Source: Rhizoctonia solani (lineage: Eukaryota > Basidiomycota > Agaricomycetes > Cantharellales > Ceratobasidiaceae). From it: a stretch of 64,000 nt of DNA. Of this stretch, positions 31,840-42,572 are shown piece by piece. The stretch covers positions 1,426,001-1,490,000 of the forward strand of contig NC_057384.1 in the NCBI RefSeq assembly GCF_016906535.1, read 5' to 3'. The notes beneath the pieces are model-generated. The model was not told where the DNA came from. It saw only the letters and a program-made list of their open reading frames with translations, and searched no databases. The translations under genes were made by a program, and so were the position numbers. The first letter of the stretch is position 1; the number at the start of each line of letters is the position of its first letter.

Positions 31840-33181
31840 CCCTTCTATTGTTTCAGGAGGGGGTCTTTCTGGAAAAGGTTGACTTGGGGATTTGTGGCTC
31901 CTAGATAATAATCCCACATAGAACACGTTATGGATCTTCAGAGATTCCGGTAACTCTAGGCGGTAGGCGTGGCTAGAGATTTTCTCAATGACTTTGAAGG
32001 GGCCAAGTTGCTTGGGGTCTAGCTTGTTTGAATTGGTCCTAAGTTCAACATTCTTCCCGTCTAGCCAAACCCTTTTGCCTATTGAATATTCCGGCACAAT
32101 TCCTTGATTCCTGCTCATCCGTTCTTTGCTCATTCTCAGGGCTGCTTCCGCCTCCTTCCATTCCCGGGCTAGGGTATCCGCTACGGCGTCTGCCTCCGGT
32201 ACATTGGCTGGGACGTTTGACGGGTTCATTACCGGGTTTCTTCCATAAACCAGTTCAAAAGGGGTTTTCCCGGTGGCGGCATGTTTGGCATTATTGTACG
32301 CATACTCTGCCAAGGGGAGCCAAGTAGCCCAGTCTGAGTGATTGGCTGCTACGTATGATCTGAGGTAAAACTCGATGAATTGGTTAACTTGTTCTGTTTG
32401 ACCATCTGATTCCGGGTGGTAAGCCGATGAGAAGGAGGGCTTGATTCCCAGTCGTTGGTAAAGGGCTTTGAGGAACTTTCCTGTGAATGTGGTTCCTTGG
32501 TCCAATATGGTTTTGACTGGTAATCCATGAAGTTTCCACACGTGGGTAGTGAACAGGTCTGCTAGGCCCTTGGCTGTAATCCTCTTTGTGGTCGGTATAA
32601 AATGGCCAAATTTGGAAAAGGAGTCAATTACCACCAGAATTGCGTTGTGCCTGTTAGATTTGGGAAATCCTGTAATGAAGTCATAGGATATTGTGTGGAA
32701 CGGAAAGGGGGGAACTTCTAAGGGCTTCAGGGCAATGACAGGGGCATGGGCGCAACGATTGGCTTGGCAGGTAGGACAACATTCCACCCATTCCTTGGCG
32801 GATGACTTCATCCCTGGCCACCAGTAGTTGCGACTCAGGAGCTCCAGGGTTCTTTGTTGTCCAGGATGCCCTGCTAGGGGTGAATCATGGAATTCTCTGA
32901 GCAGTTGTTCTTTCAGGGTTTCCGAGTCTGGGACCACTAGCTTCCCTTGGTACCATAGTAGGTCTTCCTCCCAATCATAATCCCTATACGCCTTGCGGAT
33001 GGACGGGGGTGTGTTATCTGTGTCTTCTGACAGGAATTGGATGATAGGTTCCAGGGAGGGGTCTTCCTTCAGTTTTCCTTGGATTTCTGTGACAATTTCA
33101 AGTTCCGCTTCTGACGTGTTGGCAAAGACTTCTGCTGGGAGCATGATTTCTGGTTCCTGAGGACTGTCCGTGTAGTCCAAC
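31840..33181 (-). pseudogene. EH pol, integrase part
   Basis: The minus strand from DYTDSPQEPEIM encodes an integrase with an HHCC finger (GHPGQQRTLELLSRNYWW, CCPTCQANR) and a complete core: Asp in YDFITGFPKS, Asp in ILDQGTTF and Glu in DGQTEQ. The GPF module (KLDPKQLGPFKVIEKISSHAY) follows, up to PPPETIEG at the EB TSD. It is uninterrupted but separated from the rest of pol by EA on one side and EB on the other, so it cannot function. Confidence 0.9.
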
Positions 33182-33754
33182 TGTTACAAACCCCTTGATT
33201 ATACCATTAGAATCGCCTGTTTTTTCTATTATTTTTAGTATTTTTTACGGACTCTATATCTTTTGTTTTTTGATCACGTGACCTCGGCGCTTATTATGCC
33301 GAGATGCCGCGCCGAGATGCCGTGCCAAGGGCGCTTAGGAGAAATCCACGCCTCTGCGCAGCCCGCAGCACGCTTCCTTTTCCCACCATGTACTTCTTTT
33401 CTCACGCGCACAGACCATGTAGATAGTGCGCCTTTGTCTATATATACAGCAGGGAAATCACTTGGAGACCCCAAGTCAATTTTACCTCGTCTCATACCCA
33501 TTGAGGAGGCACCAGCCAGCTAAGTAGCCGGCCCCCCAGTAGTTCTGCTAACGCACCACCCCCCTACCTTTACCTATCACACCTCCAGGCCTAAGGCCCC
33601 CTTGCGTTACCAGTAGATAGATAATTGTTGCCTTACGCGGCTTAGTCAGTAGTAGATAGCCTTAGATAGTTAAGATTACATAAACCTGTGTAGTAGTACG
33701 GCCACAAGCGCCCGCCCTCACCAGCGTGTACCCACCTTACAGTGGTGTACGACA
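33182..33754 (+). repeat. 5' LTR of EA
   Basis: TGTTACAAACC to GGTGTACGACA. CACGTG at 33275-33280 lies next to GGCGCTTATTATGCC. A TATATATA box is at 33439-33446. Confidence 0.95.
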
Positions 33755-34277
33755 TTGTAAAATCGACTTTCTGTAGGCTTTGATCAACAACGAGAGGACT
33801 CCCAGTACTAGCACAAGGGAAAAAAACCGTGATCGGGGCTACTTTGTGGAGCATAATAATCAAAAGCTCCCCACCCCCACGTAGTACCAAATTGCTATAA
33901 GGCTGACGAGCTCTGATTGCCCGCATACCCCGAGTTTCGCCGGAACTCAGTACTCAGCGACCCTAGACCGCTGAAATACCCGCTTGCTGAAAACCCGCTC
34001 ATATCACGACCGCCAGGTCTGTTGATTTGTTGTAGGGACAGTCCAACGCTAGGTACTAGACGCAAGGGTTTAGCGCCAGTCCAGTACAGAAAAACCGCTC
34101 ATAAGTCCTGTCACAGGCACCTCACTCCCCCACGCCGTTTCAAACATTCCATCCACACGCTCTGGCGTCCCCCACCCATACTCCCGTCCTACTAGCCGCT
34201 CCTCTCGACGTTCCATTCCAACCAATTCCCAACCGGCCTCTCGCAGCACATCACCCACTTCGCGAGACTTGCCAAGG

Positions 34278-35459
34278 ATGGAACCAGAGCCGTCCCCTTC
34301 CGCTCTCCTCGAGGCTATCACAGCCCTCACAGCCACCGTTGGGTCCCTACAGGACCAAATCCGAGCCCAAAGCCAACAAATTGTTGAGCTCAGGGCCATA
34401 TGCAAGGAGACCGCAGACCTCCTCGGGGATAAAGACCAAGGAGCAGCCCAAGCCAAGCCTGGCCCATCGACTGGGCCTGTCACTCCTCCCACCCACTCGG
34501 GAGGAGAAGCCCACACTCCAGGCACGGTTAGGCCTGGACTCAAGGCCCCATTCTGGCCTTCCAGAGGAACCGGGTTTGACTCAGAGGAAGAGGAAGAACC
34601 AAGGCGGCCCAAAAAGGAGCCTCAGGGAACGCCTGCAAGACACCTGGGATCCCTTACCCCCTTTGACGCAGGGTCCAGCGTAAAGCAACCCAAGATGGAT
34701 CTCCCAGACCCCTACAAAGGAGACACCAGGGGGCATAAGGCCACTCAGTGGCTTGATAGAATGATGCTATGGGTAGCCCTCCATCGAGATCAGTTTGACA
34801 AAGAGGAGCAAATGGTTGTGTGGATCTTATACCACATGACAGACAAGGCCGCCGATTGGGCGTTACCCCTCATCGGGGCCATCATCAAAGGCAAGGGTAA
34901 CCCCCCTACCACCATCCAGGCCTTAACGGCCAAATTCAAGGAGGCCTTCGCCGATCCCAATGCCAAACGGGCAGCCGCCAGAAAAATTGCGGCTCTGTCC
35001 CAATCCACCACTACCTCCGAGTATGTCACGGAGTTCCGCAATCTCATGGCGGAACTAGACTGGAACGAGGAGGCCTATATTGCGCAGTTCACGCGGGGCC
35101 TCCACTGGAAGGTCAAAGAACTGCTGTCCACCAAAGATAGCATCCCTGACAATCTTGAAGCCATCTTTGCGGCAGCAATTAAAATTGACAACATCCGCCG
35201 CGAAAATGAGGAGAACCGCCCTAAAAAGGCACCAGCCAAGTCCCCGGCCACCGTGGCCACCTCCACTACCACCACAAGGGTCTGGTTATCAGAGGACCCT
35301 AACTACGTCACCCCAGAGGAAAGGGACCGCCGCTGCGCATCTGGGCTGTGCGTCAAATGTGGGCAGAAGGGCCATGGAATCAAGCAGTGCCCCAACGGTT
35401 GGAAGGCCACTCCCAAGGAAACTGCCAAGGTGGCCCAGGACGAATCGGAAAAAGAGTAA
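34278..35459 (+). CDS. gag: EA Gag
   Basis: The 393-aa protein starts at the ATG giving MEPEPSPSALLEAI; an upstream in-frame TTG is not needed. An N-terminal coiled-coil-like helix (ALTATVGSLQDQIRAQSQQIVELRAI) is followed by a proline-rich linker, the Gag core (PYKGDTRGHKATQWLDRMMLWVALH, ADWALPLIG, EYVTEFRNLMAELDW) and a CCHC knuckle (CVKCGQKGHGIKQC). The last codons read TCG GAA AAA GAG TAA; GGAAAAA at 35447-35453 is the likely -1 slip into pol. It closely matches EH Gag. Confidence 0.95.
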   Translation: MEPEPSPSALLEAITALTATVGSLQDQIRAQSQQIVELRAICKETADLLGDKDQGAAQAKPGPSTGPVTPPTHSGGEAHTPGTVRPGLKAPFWPSRGTGFDSEEEEEPRRPKKEPQGTPARHLGSLTPFDAGSSVKQPKMDLPDPYKGDTRGHKATQWLDRMMLWVALHRDQFDKEEQMVVWILYHMTDKAADWALPLIGAIIKGKGNPPTTIQALTAKFKEAFADPNAKRAAARKIAALSQSTTTSEYVTEFRNLMAELDWNEEAYIAQFTRGLHWKVKELLSTKDSIPDNLEAIFAAAIKIDNIRRENEENRPKKAPAKSPATVATSTTTTRVWLSEDPNYVTPEERDRRCASGLCVKCGQKGHGIKQCPNGWKATPKETAKVAQDESEKE

Positions 35460-38400
35460 GGCCAAGAGCTACCGTCAAGCCCTTGGTCTCAAATTTAGAA
35501 TCGCATGTATTGGTCTCAGAATTTGTAAATATTGCTATGGACTCAAACAAGAAACCCTTACTCTTCCTTGACATGATACTGCGTGACTACCCAACGGACC
35601 CTATCAAAACTCTCATTGACTCCAGCGCCACCTCCAACTTTATATCCCCCACTCTGGTAGAAAAACTGAAAATCCCAAAAACCCTACTCAAAAATCCACG
35701 AGTAGTGAGGATGTTAGATGGTACCATATCTCAGACTGGTCGCATATGGCACCAGGTTCAACTCGCGGTCTTGGCCAATGGCCACCTCCACCACATTCCC
35801 TTCCTTGTTTGCCCCATAGGCAACACACCGGCTATCCTTGGCATGACCTGGCTCACATCGGAATCCCCCCTGATTGACTGGCAACAGGGTCTTGTCACAT
35901 TCCCAGAACAAGTTCAAATTGCCTCTGAGGAAGAAGCGGATCCTGACCCCTTGGCAGACCTCCCAACCCAATACCATGAGTTTGCAAGAGTATTTGGCAA
36001 AGAAGAATTTAAGGTCCTTCCCCCCCACAGGGAATATGACATTTCCATTGACCTACTTCCTGACGCCAAACTCTCACCAGGACCTATTTATGGCATGACC
36101 GATGCAGAATCTAGGGCGCTGAAACAACACATTGACGAGGAGCTGGCAACAGGCAAAATCCGCCCTAGTACCTCCTCAGCAGGCGCCCCGGTCATGTTTG
36201 TAAAAAAGGCAGATGGGTCCCTCAGGCTAGTTGTTGATTATAGAAAGCTGAATGACGTCACCCATAAGAACGTATACCCCTTACCAAGACAGGACAATCT
36301 TATGGCTAAACTCAGACATGCCAAGATCTTCACTAAATTGGACTTACGCTGGGGGTATAATAACGTTCAAATCAAGGAAGGTGACGAATGGAAAACGGCC
36401 TTCAGAACCAAATATGGCCTGTTTGAATACCTAGTTATGCCCTTTGGTCTTACCAATGCCCCCGCAGCGTTCCAGCATTTCATGAACAACTTGTTTAGGG
36501 ACCTCATTGACGTCACAGTGGTCATCTATTTGGACAACATCTTGATCTTCTCAGAGAACCCAGAAGAACATCCAGCCCATGTGAGGGAAGTACTATCCAG
36601 GTTAATGGCAAACCAACTCTTCTGCAAACTCTCGAAGTGTCATTTCCATGTGACTACGGTCAATTACTTAGGCATTGTTATCTCTCCTGCTGGGTTCTCA
36701 ATGGACCAGAAGAAAATAGAAGCGGTCACAACCTGGCCCACTCCCAAAACGGTCAAACAGGTTCAGGCATTTCTAGGATTTGTCAACTATCTTAGACGGT
36801 TCATCCCCAATTTCAGCTTGGTCGCACGCCCCCTCCACAACCTCACCAAAAAGGAAACCCCCTGGTCATGGGGTAACCCAGAAGAGGAAGCATTCCAGGA
36901 GTTGAAACGTCTAGTTACACGGTTGCCAGTGCTTATCCATTCCAACCCTGGTCTCCCCTACTATCTTGAAACAGACGCGTCAGGGGTAGCCATGGGAGCA
37001 ATCCTTAGTCAAAGAGGGGAGGATAACCGTTTACACCCAGTAGCCTATATGTCGAAATCCTTCTCTGGTGCTGAGGCCAATTACGACACCCATGACAAGG
37101 AACTCCTAGCCATCATCAAGGCCCTAGAGGAGTGGCGTATCTTCCTAGAAGCAACGGACAAACCCATACAGGTGTTCACGGATCATCAAAATTTGGAATA
37201 TTGGATGCAGGCCAGAACCTTCAATCGCAGGCATGCCCGATGGCGCATATTCTTGAGCGACTTTAACTTCAAAATCCACTATCGACCAGGGAAACAGTCG
37301 GGTAAACCAGATGCATTGTCCAGACGAGCAGACTATGTTGACAACCCCTTGGAACCAGAAGTCATGCTCCCCGCAGAAGTCTTTGCCAACACGTCAGAAG
37401 AAGAACTGGAAATTGTCACGGAAATCCGCACCAAGCTTAGGGAAGACCCGTCCCTTGAGCCCATTATCCAATTTCTCACAGAAGATGCGGACAATGCACC
37501 TCCCTCCATTCGGAAAGCTTACAGAGACTACGATTGGGAAGAGGACCTCCTATGGTACCGAGGGAAACTAGTTGTCCCAGACTCGGAATCCCTGAAAGAA
37601 CGGTTGCTGAGGGAATTCCACAACTCACCACTAGCCGGTCACCCAGGTCAACAGAGGACCCTTGAACTTCTAAGTTGCAACTACTGGTGGCCAGGCATGA
37701 AATCATCCTCCAAAGAATGGGTGGAATGCTGCCCCACATGCCAGGCCAACCGCCAAGCACACGCCCCGGTCATTGCCCTCAAACCTCTGGAAGTTCCCCC
37801 CTACCCATTCCACACAATTTCCTATGATTTTATCACGGGATTCCCAAAGTCAAAAGGCCATGACGCAATCTTGGTAGTCATCGATTCCTTCTCCAAATTC
37901 GGGCACTTCATCCCAACTACCAAGAAGGTTACATCTAAAGGCCTAGCGGATTTATTCATCTCACATGTGTGGAAACTCCATGGGTTACCAGTCAAAACAA
38001 TTTCAGACAGGGGGACGACGTTTACGGGAAAGTTCCTAAGGGCACTCTATCAACGCCTCGGAGTAAAACCAGCCTTTTCATCAGCCTACCACCCGGAATC
38101 GGACGGACAAACAGAGAGGGTGAACCAGTTCATTGAGTTCTACCTCAGATCATATGTTGCCGCCGACCACTCAGATTGGGCCACCTGGTTGCCACTAGCG
38201 GAATATGCCTATAATAACGCAAAGCACTCTGCAACCGGAAGAACCCCTTTTGAATTGGTTTATGGAAGAAACCCCATCATGAATCCGTCTAACGTTCCTG
38301 CGAATGTTCCAGAAGCAGACCTTGTAGCCGATACCTTGGCCCAGGAATGGAAGGAAGCAGAGTCAGCACTGAGAATGACAAAAGAACGCATGACCAAATC

Positions 38401-38869
38401 AACAGGGATGATACCGGAATACTCCATAGGCAAAAAAGTCTGGCTAGATGGAAAGAACATAGAACTTAGGACGAACTCCAATAAGCTAGACCCCAAACGA
38501 CTAGGTCCATTCAAGGTTACAGAGAAAATATCCAGCCATGCCTACCGCCTAGAACTCCCCGAAACCCTGAAAATCCACGATGTATTCTACGTGGGATTAC
38601 TATCAAAGGCACACGAGTCACCAAGTCAGCCGTTCCCAGAACAACCCCCTCCTGAAACAATAGAAGGGGAGGAAGAATACGAGGTCGAACAAATCATTGA
38701 CTCTAAACGCCAACGGGGAAAATGGTTTTATTTGATCAAATGGAAAGGTTACGGTCCAGAGGATAACTCATGGGAGCCAGAGGAGCTATTGGAACACAGC
38801 CAGGAAGAGATCAAGCGCTTTAACCAAGCCAAACTCAGAAAGGCTTGTGACGCCGCCAAGAGCCTTTAA
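35348..38869 (+). CDS. pol: EA Pol (protease, RT, RNase H, integrase, chromodomain)
   Basis: The frame is -1 to gag and overlaps its last 112 bases; expression is expected from the slip near 35453 and not from a start codon. Counting from 35348, the protease is near 91 and reads LIDSSATSNF, with Ser where the catalytic DSG has Gly. RT has YLDN with Asp at 396, RNase H ETDASGVAMGAIL, an integrase HHCC finger near 757, DDE near 826 (YDFITGF), 887 (SDRGTTF) and 922 (DGQTER), and a chromodomain at about 1105-1165. No stops occur over 1173 codons. Whether the protease works with DSS is unclear. Confidence 0.95.
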   Translation: MRQMWAEGPWNQAVPQRLEGHSQGNCQGGPGRIGKRVRPRATVKPLVSNLESHVLVSEFVNIAMDSNKKPLLFLDMILRDYPTDPIKTLIDSSATSNFISPTLVEKLKIPKTLLKNPRVVRMLDGTISQTGRIWHQVQLAVLANGHLHHIPFLVCPIGNTPAILGMTWLTSESPLIDWQQGLVTFPEQVQIASEEEADPDPLADLPTQYHEFARVFGKEEFKVLPPHREYDISIDLLPDAKLSPGPIYGMTDAESRALKQHIDEELATGKIRPSTSSAGAPVMFVKKADGSLRLVVDYRKLNDVTHKNVYPLPRQDNLMAKLRHAKIFTKLDLRWGYNNVQIKEGDEWKTAFRTKYGLFEYLVMPFGLTNAPAAFQHFMNNLFRDLIDVTVVIYLDNILIFSENPEEHPAHVREVLSRLMANQLFCKLSKCHFHVTTVNYLGIVISPAGFSMDQKKIEAVTTWPTPKTVKQVQAFLGFVNYLRRFIPNFSLVARPLHNLTKKETPWSWGNPEEEAFQELKRLVTRLPVLIHSNPGLPYYLETDASGVAMGAILSQRGEDNRLHPVAYMSKSFSGAEANYDTHDKELLAIIKALEEWRIFLEATDKPIQVFTDHQNLEYWMQARTFNRRHARWRIFLSDFNFKIHYRPGKQSGKPDALSRRADYVDNPLEPEVMLPAEVFANTSEEELEIVTEIRTKLREDPSLEPIIQFLTEDADNAPPSIRKAYRDYDWEEDLLWYRGKLVVPDSESLKERLLREFHNSPLAGHPGQQRTLELLSCNYWWPGMKSSSKEWVECCPTCQANRQAHAPVIALKPLEVPPYPFHTISYDFITGFPKSKGHDAILVVIDSFSKFGHFIPTTKKVTSKGLADLFISHVWKLHGLPVKTISDRGTTFTGKFLRALYQRLGVKPAFSSAYHPESDGQTERVNQFIEFYLRSYVAADHSDWATWLPLAEYAYNNAKHSATGRTPFELVYGRNPIMNPSNVPANVPEADLVADTLAQEWKEAESALRMTKERMTKSTGMIPEYSIGKKVWLDGKNIELRTNSNKLDPKRLGPFKVTEKISSHAYRLELPETLKIHDVFYVGLLSKAHESPSQPFPEQPPPETIEGEEEYEVEQIIDSKRQRGKWFYLIKWKGYGPEDNSWEPEELLEHSQEEIKRFNQAKLRKACDAAKSL

Positions 38870-38879
38870 GGGGGGGCAA

Positions 38880-39452
38880 TGTTACAAACCCCTTGATTAT
38901 ACCATTAGAATCGCCTGTTTTTTCTATTATTTTTAGTATTTTTTACGGACTCTATATCTTTTGTTTTTCGATCACGTGACCTCGGCGCTTATTATGCCGA
39001 GATGCCGCGCCGAGATGCCGTGCCAAGGGCGCTTAGGAGAAATCCACGCCTCTGCGCAGCCCGCAGCACGCTTCCTTTTCCCACCATGTACTTCTTTTCT
39101 CACGCGCACAGACCATGTAGATAGTGCGCCTTTGTCTATATATACAGCAGGGAAATCACTTGGAGACCCCAAGTCAATTTTACCTTGTCTCATACCCATT
39201 GAGGAGGCACCAGCCAGCTAAGTAGCCGGCCCCCCAGTAGTTCTGCTAACGCACCACCCCCCTACCTTTACCTATCACACCTCCAGGCCTAAGGCCCCCT
39301 CGCGTTACCAGTAGATAGATAATTGTCGCCTTACGCGGCTTAGTCAGTAGTAGATAGCCTTAGATAGTTAAGATTACATAAACCTGTGTAGTAGTATGGC
39401 CACAAGCGCCCGCCCTCACCAGCGTGTACCCACCTTACAGTGGTGTACGACA
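38880..39452 (+). repeat. 3' LTR of EA
   Basis: 573 bp, same length as the 5' LTR. All five differences are C/T at CpG. Confidence 0.95.
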
Positions 39453-41304
39453 CCAACCTTCTGGACAGGGCGTCTGGTTTTCCTGACTGCTTTCCTGGGT
39501 GATAGTGTATCTCAAAGTTGAAGTTGCTCAGGAAGATCCGCCAGCGCGCGTGCCTTCTGTTAAATGTCCGTGCCTGCATCCAATATTCCAGGTTTCTATG
39601 ATCTGTGAAAACCTGGATTGGTCTGTCCGTTGCCTCTAGGAAAATCCGCCACTCTTCTAATGCTTTTATTATGGCCAGGAGCTCCTTATCATGGGTGTCA
39701 TAATTAGCCTTGGCGCCGGAGAAGGATTTAGACATGTAAGCCACCGGGTGTAAGCGGTTGTCTTCCCCTCTTTGGCTAAGAATTGCTCCCATGGCTACCC
39801 CGGATGCATCTGTTTCCAGGTAGTAAGGAAGTTCAGGGTTAGAGTGGACCAAGACCGGTGACTGGGTGACAAGGGATTTCAGTTCCTGGAATGCATCCTC
39901 CTCTGGTTTCCCCCATGACCAGGGGGTCTCCTTCTTTGTAAGATGGTGTAAGGGGCGCGCTACAGAACTGAAATTGGGGATGAAGCGACGGAGATAGTTC
40001 ACAAATCCTAAGAAGGCCTGGACTTGTTTGACTGTCCTGGGAGTGGGCCATGACGTGATGGCCTTGACCTTCTTCTGATCCATGGAAAATCCGGCAGGGG
40101 AGATCACAATGCCTAGATAATCAACCGTGGTAACATGGAAGTGGCATTTAGACAGCTTGCAGAACAGTTGGTTCCTCATTAGGCGGGACAGGACTTCTTT
40201 CACGTGGTTTGGATGTTCCTCCGGTTTGTCTGTGAAGATTAGGATGTTGTCTAGGTAGATCACTATGTTCACGTCTATCAGGTCCCTGAACAAGTTGTTC
40301 ATGAAATGTTGGAAAGCGGCAGGGGCGTTTGTGAGACCAAATGGCATGACTAAGTATTTGAATAAGCCATATTTGGTTCTGAAGGCCGTTTTCCATTCAT
40401 TGCCTTCCTTGATCCAAACATTATTGTATCCCCAGCGCAAGTCCAATTTGGTGAAGATTTTGGCATGTCTGAGTTTGGCCATGAGGCCGTCCTGCCTAGG
40501 AAGCGGGTAAATGTTTTTGTGCGTGACGTCATTTAGCTTCCTGTAGTCAACTACCAGTCTTAGCAATCCATCTGCCTTTTTTACAAACATGACTGGAGCG
40601 CCGGCAGATGAGGTGCTGGGGCAAATCTTGCCCGTTGCCAATTCCTCATCAATGTGCTGCTTCAGTGCCTTAGATTCCGCATCCGTCATACCGTAGATGG
40701 GGCCAGGGGAAAGCTTGGCGTCCGGGACAAGATCTATGGATATGTTGTATTCCCTGTGTGGAGGTAGGACTTTGAACTCCTCTTCTCCAAATACCTTGGC
40801 AAATTCATGATATTGAGAGGGTAGATCTACTAAGGGGTCCGGGTCTGCTTCCTCTTTGGAGGCAATTTGTACTTGTTTGGGGAATGTGACTGATCCTTGG
40901 TGCCAATCTATAAGGGGGGATTCTGATGTGAGCCAAGTCATGCCTAAGATAGCCGGAGTGTTGCCAATTGGGCAGACAAGGAAGGGAATGGAGTGTGTAT
41001 GGCCATTGGCCAAGACCGCAAGATGAACCTGGTGCCATATGCAACCAGTCTGTGAAATTGTACCATCTAACATTCTCACAACTTGTGGATTTTCAAGTTG
41101 GGTTTTTGGGATTTTGTACTTTTTGACAATGGAAGGGGAAATAAAATTGGATGTTGCTCTGGAATCTATCAGGGTTTTGATGGGGGCCGTTGGGAAGTTT
41201 TGCGCTATTAAATCGATGTATAGAAGAGGGCGTTTATTTGAATCAAGAGCAATAGATACGAATTCAGAAACAGCAGATTCTATAGGCGCATTCTTTGTAA
41301 CCAA
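39453..41304 (-). pseudogene. EH pol, protease, RT and RNase H part
   Basis: The minus strand encodes the protease (LIDSRATSNFISP, Arg for the DSG Gly), RT ([32 protein letters not shown]) and RNase H (ETDASGVAMGAILSQ, THDKELLAIIKALEEW) and ends at KPDALSRRL where EA is inserted; beyond that the frame runs into the EA LTR. It is open and close to EA pol. The frame is -1 to EH gag through GGGAAAA at 41334-41340. Confidence 0.92.
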
Positions 41305-41327
41305 GGGTTTGACGGTAATCCTTGGTT

Positions 41328-42509
41328 TTACTCTTTTCCCGACTCGTCATTGGCTACCTTGGCTACCTCCTTGATGGTAGCTTTCCAACCATTGGGGCAT
41401 TGTTTGATGCCGTGCCCCTTTTGGCCGCATTTGACACAAAGTCCAGACGCGCGGCGGCGGTCCCGTTCTTCCGGAGTGACATAGTTTGGGTCTTCTGATA
41501 GGCGGACCCTAGTGGTGATAGCGGAAGTGGTGGCCGTGGTGGCCGGGGACTTGGCAGGAACCTTCTTTGGCCAGTTTTCCTCATTTTTGCGGCGGATGTT
41601 GTCAATTTTAATTGCCGCCGCAAAGATGGCTTTGAGATCATCAGGGATGCTATCCTTGGTAGACAGCAGTTCCTTGACCTTCCAGTGGAGGCCCCGCGTG
41701 AACTGTGCAATATAGGCCTCCTTGTTCCAGTCTAGCTCCGCCATGAGATTGCGGAACTCCATGATGTACTTGGAGGTGGTGGTGGATTGGGAGAGAGCCG
41801 CAATTTTTCTGGCGGCGGCCTGTTTGGCGTTGGGATCAGCAAAGGCCTCCTTGAATTTGGCCGTTAGGGCCTGGATGGTGGTAGGAGGGTTTCCCTCACC
41901 CTTGATGATGTTCCCAATGATGGGGAGGGCCCAGTTGGCAGCCTTGTCTGTCATGTGGTATAAAATCCACACAACCATCTGCTCTTCCTTGTCAAACTGA
42001 TTGCGATGGAGAGCTACCCATAGCATCATTTGATCAAGCCACTGAGTGGCTTTTTGTCCCCTGGTGTCACCCTTATAGGGGTCGGGGAGATCCATCTTGG
42101 GTTGTTTTATGCTGGACCCTGCGTCAAAGGGGGTGAGAGATCCCAAGTGCCTTCTAGGCGTTCCCTGAGGCTCCTTTTTGGGGGGCCTTGTTTCCTCGTC
42201 CTCTGAGTCAAAGCCTGTTCCTCTTGAGGGGCGGAATGGGGCTTTGAGTCCAGGCCTAACCGTGCCTGGAGTGTGGGCTTCCCCCCCTGAGTGGGTAGGA
42301 GGGGTGACAGGCCCAGTTGATGGGCCAGGCTTGGTTTGGGCTCCGCCCTGGTCTTTGTCACCAACGAGGTTGTTGGTTTCCTTGCATATGGCTTTGAGCT
42401 CTGCAAGCTGTTGGCCTTGGGATGATATTTGGGCCTGCAAGGACCCGACTTGGTTGGTGAGGTTGAGGATAGCCTTGAGGAGAGCGGCAGTGGTCAGCTC
42501 CGGTTCCAT
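41328..42509 (-). CDS. gag: EH Gag
   Basis: Intact Gag of about 393 aa from MEPELTTAALLKAI; an upstream in-frame GTG at 42572 is less likely, as the EA Gag also starts at MEPE. It has a coiled-coil-like N-terminus, a proline-rich linker, the Gag core (PYKGDTRGQKATQWLDQMMLWVALH) and the CCHC knuckle (CVKCGQKGHGIKQC). The end reads TCG GGA AAA GAG TAA, so G GGA AAA is a classical slippery heptamer two codons before the stop. Confidence 0.93.
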   Translation of the reverse strand: MEPELTTAALLKAILNLTNQVGSLQAQISSQGQQLAELKAICKETNNLVGDKDQGGAQTKPGPSTGPVTPPTHSGGEAHTPGTVRPGLKAPFRPSRGTGFDSEDEETRPPKKEPQGTPRRHLGSLTPFDAGSSIKQPKMDLPDPYKGDTRGQKATQWLDQMMLWVALHRNQFDKEEQMVVWILYHMTDKAANWALPIIGNIIKGEGNPPTTIQALTAKFKEAFADPNAKQAAARKIAALSQSTTTSKYIMEFRNLMAELDWNKEAYIAQFTRGLHWKVKELLSTKDSIPDDLKAIFAAAIKIDNIRRKNEENWPKKVPAKSPATTATTSAITTRVRLSEDPNYVTPEERDRRRASGLCVKCGQKGHGIKQCPNGWKATIKEVAKVANDESGKE

Positions 42510-42572
42510 TCCGGGCAAGTGTTGCGGAGGGGGTGATGGGCCGCGAGAGGGTGGTTGGGAGTGGGTTGCCAC

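Larger units (their letters stand above)
33182..39452 (+). mobile_element. EA: complete family-A Ty3 chromovirus inserted in EH pol, TSD CCAAC
   Basis: The 6271-bp element has 573-bp LTRs that differ at five bases, open gag and pol, a purine tract (GGGGGGGCAA) before the 3' LTR, and TSD CCAAC at 33177-33181 and 39453-39457. It landed in a close relative in the opposite direction, which leaves a large inverted arrangement of similar pol genes. The leader 33755-34277 contains TTGTAAAATCGACTTTCTG directly after the LTR, also found next to the EH 5' LTR, so it is probably the priming region; no tRNA match is claimed. Confidence 0.95.
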
